Below are positions 51,923 through 60,106 of a stretch of DNA of 64,000 nt, in pieces. Position numbers and translations under genes: made by a program. The stretch comes from [Clostridium] celerecrescens 18A (GTDB lineage: Bacteria > Bacillota > Clostridia > Lachnospirales > Lachnospiraceae), in the NCBI RefSeq assembly GCF_002797975.1, contig NZ_PGET01000001.1:2542001-2606000 (forward strand), written 5' to 3'. Below the pieces are notes generated by a model. The model searched no databases, had not been told where the DNA came from, and saw only the letters and a list, made by a program, of their open reading frames with translations. Numbering within the stretch: the stretch's first letter is position 1; each line of letters opens with the position of its first letter.

Positions 51923-53140
51923 TTAGTTATCTGCGCTGAATCTTTCCAACATCTTTGGTGTTGTCCCTTCATAGGTAAACATAACCATATCAAGACCGGT
52001 AGTCATATGAGTCTCTGGGTCAATGGAGATATTTCCGGTAAGGCCTTTAAAATCTTTTATATTTTCGATCGCAGTACGAAGTGCTGCAGGGTCATCTGTT
52101 CCTGTTTCTTCCAGACACTTAGCGGCAATTTTAACGATGTCATATCCAAGGAAAAATTTGTTGGTAGCTTCTACCCCTGTTTTTTCTTTAACCGCTGCAA
52201 TCATTTTCTGAAGCTCTGGCTCCGTGTCGTCCACATTGTTAATGCAGTATACACCATCACTGCTTCCGCCAAGCATAGTGTTAAAAGGCGGACATGCATC
52301 CAGGCCGCAGATGATAGCGCCTTCATATCCAAGCGCACGTGCTGCCGTAACAATGTTTACAAGATCCTTGGTGTAGTTTGGAGCATAGATCGCATCAACA
52401 TTTGCAGACACGATAGGGGACAGCAAGGTTTTAAAGTCTGTATCGTTTGCATTGTAAGCAACCTGCTGTTTTTCTTCAACCGTACCGCCATTTTCAGTAA
52501 TTGTGGTAATGAAAGGTTCTTTCAAAGAAAGCGAGTAGGCATTACTTTCATTATAAATAACGCCGAAGGTCTTAAAGCCGTTCTTCATAGCGTATTTTGC
52601 CATAATGGCTCCCTGTTGGATCGCATTGGGCTGAAAACAGAACATGTTCTTATATGGAGTGCCATCCGCCTTAAGCTGTGCGCTGGGATCCATGGCAAGG
52701 CCCATAACCGGAACTTCATACTGCTCCGAGGTTTCCTTAATAGCCAGAGCGATATTTGCAACAGGCGGTCCTACGATAAGGGAAACCTTGTCAGAAGTAA
52801 CCGCTTTTGTATATGCGTTAATCGCTTCTGTTACATCCGCCTTGGTATCATAGGTGTTCATAACAAGCTTTTTCCCTTTTACTCCGCCATTCTCATTGAT
52901 TTCATCCACGGCCCACTGCGCTCCTGCCTCCACCATCTGGCCAAGGCTGGAAGTTGCGCCCGTAATGTCCTGGAGACATCCGATTAAGATTTCTCCATCC
53001 GTTGCCGTCCCCCCAGCTTTGGTTTCCGTTCCTGCTGATGCTGCATTTGCAGCGGTGGTTGAAGGCGTCTGGGAGCTTCCGCATGCCGCCAGATTGAATG
53101 TCATAAGACCCGCAAAAATAATTGCTATTGCTTTTTTCAT
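51923..53140 (-). CDS. Liv-type ABC substrate-binding lipoprotein (Peripla_BP_6)
   Basis: About 405 residues. The signal peptide ends in the lipobox LAAC with Cys20, followed by a Ser/Thr/Ala linker. The mature protein shows the type-1 binding fold: EILIGCLQDITGATSSLGQMVEAGAQWAVDEIN, then LIVGPPVANIALAIKETSEQYEVPVMG and the late GLTGNISIDPETHMT. The start at 53140 is 8 bases after GGAG. It heads the Liv operon. Such proteins bind amino acids, but also aromatic and other small carboxylates, so the ligand is open. Confidence 0.93.
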   Translation of the reverse strand: MKKAIAIIFAGLMTFNLAACGSSQTPSTTAANAASAGTETKAGGTATDGEILIGCLQDITGATSSLGQMVEAGAQWAVDEINENGGVKGKKLVMNTYDTKADVTEAINAYTKAVTSDKVSLIVGPPVANIALAIKETSEQYEVPVMGLAMDPSAQLKADGTPYKNMFCFQPNAIQQGAIMAKYAMKNGFKTFGVIYNESNAYSLSLKEPFITTITENGGTVEEKQQVAYNANDTDFKTLLSPIVSANVDAIYAPNYTKDLVNIVTAARALGYEGAIICGLDACPPFNTMLGGSSDGVYCINNVDDTEPELQKMIAAVKEKTGVEATNKFFLGYDIVKIAAKCLEETGTDDPAALRTAIENIKDFKGLTGNISIDPETHMTTGLDMVMFTYEGTTPKMLERFSADN

Positions 53141-53523
53141 ATACACTTCTCCTTTTCTCTTTTGAAAGAATAAGCACCCCTTATCAGATACTTTCCTCCA
53201 CTTTTCGTGATACTTTGACAGTTTCCCTTTTAATCCTCAATATGTTATCGTTTTCATACTGATTTTTAAAAAATTTAAAGAGTATACTTCGCCATTTTGC
53301 TCAAATATTACTCTTTAAATTCAAAAACATCATACATCTTTTTTATCTCAATGTCAATATATCCAAAAAAAACTTTTTATAATATTTATTTCGTATATGA
53401 AAAGGTTGTCATATACAGTGATTTTTATGCCTTTTTGTTGACAACTATAAAGATTTGAGTATAATTTAGATAATCAGGATTAATAAAACACTATAAATGA
53501 TTGCAATTAAGGAGAATTCAACT
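53141..53523. promoter_or_regulatory. Divergent control region with two dyads and a consensus promoter
   Basis: About 380 bp of AT-rich sequence without a gene. AATTTAAAGAGTA (53272-53284) and TACTCTTTAAATT (53309-53321) are perfect 13-bp inverted copies. A second dyad, GTATATGA (53393-53400) and TCATATAC (53409-53416), lies just upstream of a near-perfect plus-strand promoter: TTGACA 53438-53443, 16-bp spacer, TATAAT 53460-53465. This promoter drives the aldolase-like gene; the first dyad may serve the Liv operon. Confidence 0.65.
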
Positions 53524-54477
53524 ATGAATGAGATTCTGAATAGGATTCAAAAAATCGGCATTATGCCGGTTGCAGTACTTGATGATGTAAAAAACGCGGT
53601 TCCTCTTGCAGAGGCTCTCTGCGGCGGGGGGATTCACTGTGTAGTAATCCCCCTCTCCGCCAACGCAGCCGAAGAATCCATTCGCATAATGACAGAACGG
53701 TTTCCCAAAATGCTGATCGGGGCCGGCGGCATTCTGACAACCGAACAGGCCGGTCTCGCAGTTAATGCAGGAGCAAAATTTATCGTAACTCCGGAGTTCT
53801 CATCATCTGTTGTAACATATTGTATCGGCAGGGCCATACCAGTAATACCGGGTGTTTCCACTCCGGACGATGTGGAAACGGCAATTTCATTTGGACTTGA
53901 CGCTGTAAACGTTTCCTCTGCCGGACAGGATAGAGGTTTCCATATGAGCCAGTCCATGTATTCATCCTATAATCACATAAACTTCATTCCGGCTGACGGC
54001 ATCAATGAAAAAAACAGCAGTTCCTATCCGGCTTTCGATAATATTCTGGCCTGCCGCATGGTTGTGGAACAGGATTTGCTTCAGGCAGGGGCATTCGAAA
54101 AAATACGCGATCTCACAACAAAGGCCATTAAGACCATGCTGGGCTTCGAATTCACCCATATTGGGATAAACCTAAGTAACGATGCGGAAGCAGACAAAAC
54201 AGCTGGAATATTTGAGGCAATGTTCGGATTTCAAAAAATATCAGGAGCCGGTTCTTTATTCGCCGGTACTGCCATTGAATGTATGAAACCTCCTTGCTTC
54301 GGTACGAAAGGTCATATTGCTATCGCCACCAACTCCATTGTCCGTGCAAAAAATTATTTTGAAGCAGCAGGTTATAAGTTCAATGAAGCTTCTGCAAAAT
54401 TTAATCATAACAAAATGATTGTAATCTATTTTGAAGAGGAAGTCGGAGGCTTTGCTGTTCACCTTCTTCAGCGGTGA
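53524..54477 (+). CDS. KDPG-aldolase-like domain fused to a VOC (glyoxalase-fold) domain, aldolase residues replaced
   Basis: About 317 residues. Residues 1-200 follow the KDPG/KHG aldolase fold (GIMPVAVLDDVKNAVPLAEAL; IGAGGILTTEQ; PVIPGVSTPDD). Against E. coli Eda, catalytic Glu45 aligns with Val41, Arg49 with Ser45, and Schiff-base Lys133 with Asn129. The phosphate-loop glycine-rich segment is also altered (NFIPADG). Residues 205-317 form a VOC domain with THIGINL and GHIAIAT. The fold is kept but class I aldolase chemistry should not work. It may bind a keto-acid as a sensor or scaffold, or the VOC half may be the enzyme. Start at 53524 follows AAGGAG. Confidence 0.8.
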   Translation: MNEILNRIQKIGIMPVAVLDDVKNAVPLAEALCGGGIHCVVIPLSANAAEESIRIMTERFPKMLIGAGGILTTEQAGLAVNAGAKFIVTPEFSSSVVTYCIGRAIPVIPGVSTPDDVETAISFGLDAVNVSSAGQDRGFHMSQSMYSSYNHINFIPADGINEKNSSSYPAFDNILACRMVVEQDLLQAGAFEKIRDLTTKAIKTMLGFEFTHIGINLSNDAEADKTAGIFEAMFGFQKISGAGSLFAGTAIECMKPPCFGTKGHIAIATNSIVRAKNYFEAAGYKFNEASAKFNHNKMIVIYFEEEVGGFAVHLLQR

Positions 54478-54490
54478 TTTGAACAAAATG

Positions 54491-54534
54491 AAAGCCACAA
54501 GCATTCATGCCTGCGGCCTATAAATGGAGATAGT
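54491..54534 (+). repeat. AAAGCCACAAG stem-loop repeat, copy B
   Basis: AAAGCCACAAG at 54491-54501 faces an imperfect partner TGCCTGCGGCCT (54508-54519), then AAATGGAGATAGT ending at 54534 as in copy A. It begins 14 bp after the stop of the aldolase/VOC gene. Downstream, GGGTTTTAGCT is tandemly repeated at 54582-54603. Confidence 0.6.
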
Positions 54535-54621
54535 TGGATAATCAATAAACGATTTAATAAAATTCCAATATCCAGCCTCCCGGGTTTTAGCTGGGTTTTA
54601 GCTGGGTTCTTTCTATTCCCG

Positions 54622-55989
54622 CTAATCCGTCCTGGTCACTCTCCAGATGACCCCCGTCCCCGGAATAAACGCATCCGGATCCCCCTGAATATTCAGTCCG
54701 GTATCCACGATATACATTGCTCCGTCAGGACCGAATAACAGATGGGCCGGTCTCTCAAGGCCTCCTCCGTTTGACAAAGAGGCCGGAAACCCTGTACGAT
54801 TGATGGCAAACGTGCTGATGGTCCTGGATTTCATATCGATTCTGGATATTCTGTGTCCTGCATTCGCATAAGAAATGGTATCACCAACCTGGGTGCGTAT
54901 GGTGCTGCCATATTCAGCGATGTACACATCTCCATAGGGACCGAATTGGGGATTATAGTTAAATTCAAACCCCCTTATGGAGGAATTGGGCGGAAATGTT
55001 ACGTAGGGCCTTGGGGGAACATTGGGCTGATTTTTAAAGAGAAGAGAAGGCTGTACACCACCGCTAGGCGTAAAACGCGGCGAATTTACGGATTCACCTC
55101 CGGAATAATCCGGCCAGCCATACCACAAATCAGGTGTAATATAATAAAAATCATCCGTAGCATTCTCAATGGGCCTGCTTCCCACTGCCTGATAACCGTT
55201 ATTGACCGCATACAACTGGCCGCTGGAGTCAAATCTTAAATAAGATGGATTTCTGAATCCCCATGCGACCTGTTCTAAGTTGGAGCCGTCCAGATTTGCC
55301 CTGAGAATGCTTCCCGATGCCTTGATATACCGCTTTCTGATCTCGTACTCTATATTGGGAATTCCATAAGGAGAAAAAGCCCCCGTTAAAGCGATATCAT
55401 CGGGCAAGCCTTCTGTCAGTATGTTATTTGTAGCGAAGTTTTGTCCATGAAGCATGATATAATCTCCTGCGTAATCACACAGAAGCGGAGAAACTGCCAC
55501 CCACTCGTTGTCATTCCCAACGACACCGCTGTTTGTCACCGTTCCCTGCCCGAAATATATCTTATGATCCGGAGAAAAGGTGACCGGGCTGTTATAGTTA
55601 TCGCCGTTGCTGGGCAGTCCCATAATGATATTCTGCCTTGTACCATCTTTGTATATCTTTGTGATAAATCCTCTGTGAGATACGTAGATCACACCGTTTA
55701 AATAATTAATCCCTGATATGGGGGTAACAAAATCATCTGCGATCGTTTCAAACTGACCATTAATCATCTGTAATATCCGGGGATTTCCGGTCGCCAAACC
55801 GGAATCAGCCACCAGGATCTCCCCGTTTTCATTAAAGATCATTCCAATCGGAGAATTCAGATTTTTTATAAACACTTCTATCTGATAACCTGTGACGATA
55901 TAAATATCAGATGGATTCAAATACCTTTCCGCAAAACCATTGTCTTCATTGCAGGAGCCGATATTTCTCCCATTACTATTATAGAACAT
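54622..55989 (-). CDS. Cytoplasmic beta-propeller protein, sorbosone/glucose dehydrogenase-like
   Basis: 455 residues of a six-bladed propeller of the soluble glucose/sorbosone dehydrogenase or NHL type. Blade repeats include SPIGMIFNENGEILVADSG, WGFRNPSYLRFDSSGQLYAVNNG and RPAHLLFGPDGAMYIVDTG. No signal peptide or lipobox is visible, although the family is normally secreted and PQQ-dependent. The ribosome site is weak (TGGAAAAG). It stands alone between the aldolase/VOC gene and the oxidoreductase pair. Function is uncertain: dehydrogenase without a known PQQ supply, a lactonase-like enzyme, or a protein secreted by another route. Confidence 0.7.
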   Translation of the reverse strand: MFYNSNGRNIGSCNEDNGFAERYLNPSDIYIVTGYQIEVFIKNLNSPIGMIFNENGEILVADSGLATGNPRILQMINGQFETIADDFVTPISGINYLNGVIYVSHRGFITKIYKDGTRQNIIMGLPSNGDNYNSPVTFSPDHKIYFGQGTVTNSGVVGNDNEWVAVSPLLCDYAGDYIMLHGQNFATNNILTEGLPDDIALTGAFSPYGIPNIEYEIRKRYIKASGSILRANLDGSNLEQVAWGFRNPSYLRFDSSGQLYAVNNGYQAVGSRPIENATDDFYYITPDLWYGWPDYSGGESVNSPRFTPSGGVQPSLLFKNQPNVPPRPYVTFPPNSSIRGFEFNYNPQFGPYGDVYIAEYGSTIRTQVGDTISYANAGHRISRIDMKSRTISTFAINRTGFPASLSNGGGLERPAHLLFGPDGAMYIVDTGLNIQGDPDAFIPGTGVIWRVTRTD

Positions 55990-56080
55990 TGGCTTTTCCA
56001 GGATTTTTTATTACATTATATTCATTTTTGTTAAAATTATACAGTAATGGGAAATAGTTCAGCAAGCTTATTTTACAGAA

Positions 56081-56926
56081 TTATATAAAACTGTGAATCA
56101 GGTCCTTGAGCACACTTTCTTCTGTCTTTTGTTCTATCAGTGACAGTCCGTCTTTTAAAAGCCTGTTTTTTCGGTGGAAGTCCAATTTTTCTTCCCGATA
56201 GAGGATGCCGGTAGGGATTTTTTCACTAACCTCCATCGACATTTTAATGGCTTCCAGCCGATCCGTCGGGTCATAATCTTCTCCAAGAGGCGCCGCCATA
56301 TTTTTATAATAGGCAAAGGTATTGATTTTGTTGAAGCTGATGCATGGCTGGAGGATATCCACAAACGCATACCCCGGATAAAGAATGGCCTCCTTCATGA
56401 TGCTCACCAGCTGCTTTGGATCACCGCTGAAGCCTCTCGCAACAAATCCCGCTCCAGAAGCAATGGCCAGAAGCACTGGATTTAAGGGCGTATTTCTGTT
56501 GCCGTCGGTCTGAACTCCCGTAACGAGCCCTTCACCGCTGGTGGGTGATGCCTGCCCCTTGGTCAGGCCGTATATCTGATTGTCATGAACAAAATGAGCG
56601 ATATTGACATTCCTTCTTATGTTGTGAATAAAGTGGTTACCTCCTTCGCCGTAAGAGTCCCCGTCTCCGGAATTTACTATGACAGTGAGCTTTTCATTGG
56701 CTATTTTGGCGGCAACTGCAGCAGGAAGGGCCCTTCCGTGAAGCCCGCAGAAGCTGTTGGCGCTTAAATACTGAGGTGTTTTCGCTGCCTGACCGATTCC
56801 TGCCACCATCAGCACTTTATTTGGCTCTATGCCCAGCTCCTCTAACGCCGTTTTCAGGCTGTTTAATATGGAGAAATTTCCGCACCCCGGACACCAGGCT
56901 GTTTCATAAGTTGTGAATTTATCCAT
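56081..56926 (-). CDS. 2-oxoacid:ferredoxin oxidoreductase, beta subunit
   Basis: 281 residues carrying the thiamine diphosphate site: WCPGCGNFSILNSL at the N-terminus (Cys12 and Cys15 of the Fe-S/ThDP region), then NSGDGDSYGEGGNHFIH near 85 for Mg-ThDP, and NQIYGLTKGQASPT. It decarboxylates a 2-oxoacid and passes electrons to ferredoxin, with the alpha subunit encoded immediately upstream (no gap). Pyruvate, 2-oxoglutarate or branched 2-oxoacids are all possible. Confidence 0.93.
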   Translation of the reverse strand: MDKFTTYETAWCPGCGNFSILNSLKTALEELGIEPNKVLMVAGIGQAAKTPQYLSANSFCGLHGRALPAAVAAKIANEKLTVIVNSGDGDSYGEGGNHFIHNIRRNVNIAHFVHDNQIYGLTKGQASPTSGEGLVTGVQTDGNRNTPLNPVLLAIASGAGFVARGFSGDPKQLVSIMKEAILYPGYAFVDILQPCISFNKINTFAYYKNMAAPLGEDYDPTDRLEAIKMSMEVSEKIPTGILYREEKLDFHRKNRLLKDGLSLIEQKTEESVLKDLIHSFI

Positions 56927-58594
56927 CTATTTGGAACCTCCTTCCAACACCTGCTTTACAATTTCTTCTCCGGATATCTGTCTGCCGTCATATTTCAAAA
57001 TGCTTTTATGGCATTTAATTCCTGTCTGCTCCCTTATGAGGGAGGCCAGCTGGCCCGTGGCATTCTGTTCCACGTTGATTAAGGTCCTGTCTTTTGCATA
57101 AATGTTCAGTTTTTCCTGAGGAAGGGGATAAATATCTCCAAATACCAAAGCTCCATAGCTTCCATCTCCGTTTTTATTTAACAGGGATACGGCTTCCCTG
57201 ATGGGACCATAGGTAGACCCCCAGCCCAGAAGAAGGGTCTCGCACTGCTCTTCTCCCATAAACTCCGGCTCCAACAGCTCCCGGTTAAGGCCCTTTAATT
57301 TTCTCATCCTCTTTTCCACCATTTGATTCCTGACTTCTGCCGATTCCGTTATCCAGCCTCTTTCATCATGCTCATCACTGTCAGCGGCCACAAGATGGCT
57401 GGTCAGTCCCGGGATAAGCCTGGGAGAGATGCCGTCCTCCGTTATCCTGTAACGCAGATACTCCCCTTCCGCTTCTCTGGCATGGCTGACCAGTTCAAGC
57501 CCTGATGTGTCAAAGGGCGTCACACAGGCTGTTGTATCTCCCAGATATTGATCACTGAGCAGTATGACAGGAATCTGGTATTTTTCCGCCAGGTTCAGCG
57601 CCCGGAACGTCTGATAAAAAGCATCCTCGTGATTTCTCAAGGCGATGACCAGCCTGGGAAATTCCCCCTGCGATGCAGAAATAACGAACTTTAAATCGCT
57701 TTGCTCCGTTCTTGTAGGGAGACCGGTTGCAGGGCCGGGCCTCTGCACATCCACAGCCACCAGCGGAATCTCCGCAATGCCGGAAAATCCCAGCGCTTCC
57801 ACCTTTAAGCAGAAGCCGCCTCCGCTGGTCCCGGTCATGGCCCTTGCTCCGGCATAAGAAGCACCCAATGCCATATTGACCGCGGCGATCTCATCTTCCG
57901 CCTGCTCCACCACGATCCCCGCCTCATGTCCCACAGAAGCCAGATATTCCATAACAGCCGTGGAAGGAGACATGGGGTAAGCGGAATAAAACTTAAGCCC
58001 TCCGGCCACCGCACCAAGTCCCAGGGCCTTGCTGCCTGAAATGAGCATGTAGTCCTTATACCCGCCATCCAGATGTTTAAATTTCGCTTCAACGGCTGCG
58101 TAGCCTGCTTCAGCTGCCTTCCTATTGACCTCAAGAATCTCTTTCTTCATGACACCGGCCATGACTTCACCCGCATATGTAAATGACTCGCCAAAGAGCT
58201 TCAATACCGCGCCCACCGCCACGCTGCCGGATGCCTTCACATTCCCCAGTTCTTTCGCTATTTTATTCATGGAAAGCTTAATGACTCTGGAGTCTTCATC
58301 CGGATAAACAAGACTGCTGTCACATAATATAAATCCTTTGGACGTCAGTTTATGCTTATGCAAATCAATGGTTTCCTCATTTAAGGCTACGATCCCATCC
58401 AAAACATCGCTGTGTGAGGTTATTTCCTCAGTACCGAAACGAAGCAGGGAAAAATTATGCCCGCCGCGCACGCGGGACATGAAATCTCTGGTTGTATAGA
58501 TAAAATAGCCGGAATGCTTCAGCAGCTTTTCCAGAATTGCGACTGTGGTATCAATGCCCTGCCCGGCTGCACCACCAATCAGAATATTATACAT
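56927..58594 (-). CDS. 2-oxoacid:ferredoxin oxidoreductase, fused gamma-alpha subunit
   Basis: 555 residues. The N-terminal gamma domain (about 1-180, ILIGGAAGQGIDTTVAILEKLL; MSRVRGGHNFSLLRF) is followed by the alpha pyrimidine domain (GAVAGGLKFYSAYPMSPSTAVMEYLA; MTGTSGGGFCLKVEALG; VDVQRPGPATGLPTRTEQSDL) and a transketolase-C-like end. With the beta subunit it makes a CoA-acyl product and reduced ferredoxin. No delta ferredoxin gene is nearby. AAGGAGGAAAGTCT precedes the ATG. Confidence 0.93.
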   Translation of the reverse strand: MYNILIGGAAGQGIDTTVAILEKLLKHSGYFIYTTRDFMSRVRGGHNFSLLRFGTEEITSHSDVLDGIVALNEETIDLHKHKLTSKGFILCDSSLVYPDEDSRVIKLSMNKIAKELGNVKASGSVAVGAVLKLFGESFTYAGEVMAGVMKKEILEVNRKAAEAGYAAVEAKFKHLDGGYKDYMLISGSKALGLGAVAGGLKFYSAYPMSPSTAVMEYLASVGHEAGIVVEQAEDEIAAVNMALGASYAGARAMTGTSGGGFCLKVEALGFSGIAEIPLVAVDVQRPGPATGLPTRTEQSDLKFVISASQGEFPRLVIALRNHEDAFYQTFRALNLAEKYQIPVILLSDQYLGDTTACVTPFDTSGLELVSHAREAEGEYLRYRITEDGISPRLIPGLTSHLVAADSDEHDERGWITESAEVRNQMVEKRMRKLKGLNRELLEPEFMGEEQCETLLLGWGSTYGPIREAVSLLNKNGDGSYGALVFGDIYPLPQEKLNIYAKDRTLINVEQNATGQLASLIREQTGIKCHKSILKYDGRQISGEEIVKQVLEGGSK

Positions 58595-58734
58595 AGACTT
58601 TCCTCCTTATGAATTTTGACTAATTATATCTTATTTTTACAACGTTATCAATATTACCCTCGGAATATTTAAAATATTTACATTAAATTTGTTAATTTTT
58701 TATCTATTGTAACTTTTTAAGATAATAATTTGAC

Positions 58735-58826
58735 AGACCAATTATCGGACCAGTTCGGGGAATAATAGTCCGATGACTAAAAGGCACATCCTCGTAGTCG
58801 AAGATGCGCCTTTCATTATTGGTCCT
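58735..58826 (-). terminator. Nested terminator hairpin downstream of the RbsB-like gene
   Basis: Inner stem AAAGGCACATCCTCG (58780-58794) with CGAAGATGCGCCTTT (58799-58813); outer arms GACCAAT near 58736 and ATTGGTC near 58818. It lies in a 296-bp gap that otherwise has no gene, between the RbsB-like stop and the oxidoreductase operon start. The upstream promoter of the oxidoreductase pair must lie at 58600-58740, which is very AT-rich. Confidence 0.6.
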
Positions 58827-58863
58827 GGATTTATATCAGGTTTCCTGTCAATAAGTTAAAATT

Positions 58864-58890
58864 AAAGCCACAAGCGTTCATGTTGTTTCC
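58864..58890 (+). repeat. AAAGCCACAAG stem-loop repeat, copy C (partial)
   Basis: AAAGCCACAAG at 58864-58874 followed by CGTTCATGTTGT, closely matching copy B (CATTCATGCCTG), but the right arm and the TGGAGATAGT tail are lost. It abuts the stop of the RbsB-like gene, in the opposite orientation to copies A and B relative to the gene it follows. Confidence 0.5.
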
Positions 58891-60036
58891 TTAGTCGTAC
58901 AGATTCTGCGAAACTTCTTCACTGTCCATGTTGTCAGCGTTATACCACTTGCAGCCCGTATCAACGTCGGACACCGCTTCTCCCTTAGCAGCTTTCACGG
59001 CCAGTTGGACTGTCTGATATCCGATTTCTACCGGTGCTTGGGTAACAGCTCCGGCCAGCCTGCCGTCTTTGATGGCATCCTTAATCATGGTGCCGGAATC
59101 AAATGCAACACCGATTACTTCCTTCCCCAGTCTTCCTAAATTCTCATCACCTGTAATCAAGCCTTCCCCTGTCTTCTGGTTCGATGCAAAAATGCAGATT
59201 GTATCATCTTTATTTAATATAGTCTGTGCATCTGTTGTCATCAGAGAGGCTTCTACTTTTGCAGGAACCGCTACATCCAGAATAACATCAGCTGAGCCGC
59301 CTTTATCCGCTTTCGCGTCACTTACAAACTTTTCATTTCCGGTTACGCTTACACTTTTCCCATCAGCTTCAATCAGTTCGGTAATCTTATTTATAAAACC
59401 TAGTCCTCGGCTGATAATAGATTCTGACGTTGCATCCTGGTTCAGAACTCCGATCCGGACACTTCCCGTAGCTTTTGCAATGATATCCTTTACCAGAGGA
59501 TATGTATTTTCGGCTGCTACTTCTCCTGCCTTGTAATTGTCCGTAGCTGCATTGGCCACTACAGAACCTGCCGGTGCATCCGGAACGCCGGAGTCAAATC
59601 CTATGATCGGGATTTTTGCATCTTGTGCTTCCTTAATACTGTCGTTTAACGCTGATACATCCAAGGCCGCCAATCCAATTGCTTTGGGCTGCATTTGAAC
59701 TGCATTATTCACCATCTGAACCTGCTGGGCAATATCCGATTCAGAATCCGGTCCCTGAAATTCCAGACGGACTCCCAATTCCTTTGCTGCATTTTGAGCC
59801 CCCTTATATACTGCCTGCCAATATTGGGATTGAAATCCTTTTGCCACAAGATAAACCGTCATATCACCGCTTGAAGCAGCTTCTGTGGCTGCCTGGGCCT
59901 GAGAACCTTCTGAGGACTTAGCCTCAGTGGCTGCAGGAGCTGCAGAGCTGCTGCCCGTTGCTTTGCTTCCGCATCCGGCCAGGGCAGTGGCAATCATTGC
60001 CGTGCTCAGTAAAATTCCCAATACATTTCGTTTCAT
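58891..60036 (-). CDS. Sugar ABC transporter binding lipoprotein (RbsB-like, Peripla_BP_4)
   Basis: 381 residues. Signal peptide with lipobox LAGC (Cys22) and a Ser/Ala/Glu-rich linker, then the type-1 sugar-binding fold: MTVYLVAKGFQSQYWQAVYKGAQNAAKELG, IPIIGFDSGVPDAPAGSVVANAATDN and GVAFDSGTMIKDAIKDGRL. It delivers a monosaccharide-sized ligand to the CUT2 permease encoded 70 bp upstream. The ligand is not deducible. Confidence 0.93.
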   Translation of the reverse strand: MKRNVLGILLSTAMIATALAGCGSKATGSSSAAPAATEAKSSEGSQAQAATEAASSGDMTVYLVAKGFQSQYWQAVYKGAQNAAKELGVRLEFQGPDSESDIAQQVQMVNNAVQMQPKAIGLAALDVSALNDSIKEAQDAKIPIIGFDSGVPDAPAGSVVANAATDNYKAGEVAAENTYPLVKDIIAKATGSVRIGVLNQDATSESIISRGLGFINKITELIEADGKSVSVTGNEKFVSDAKADKGGSADVILDVAVPAKVEASLMTTDAQTILNKDDTICIFASNQKTGEGLITGDENLGRLGKEVIGVAFDSGTMIKDAIKDGRLAGAVTQAPVEIGYQTVQLAVKAAKGEAVSDVDTGCKWYNADNMDSEEVSQNLYD

Positions 60037-60106
60037 TTCTACTTCCTCCTCATATATAAATTAGTTTATATGTAAATTCTTTCGAATCACATTCTCTGTA
60101 CTGTTT

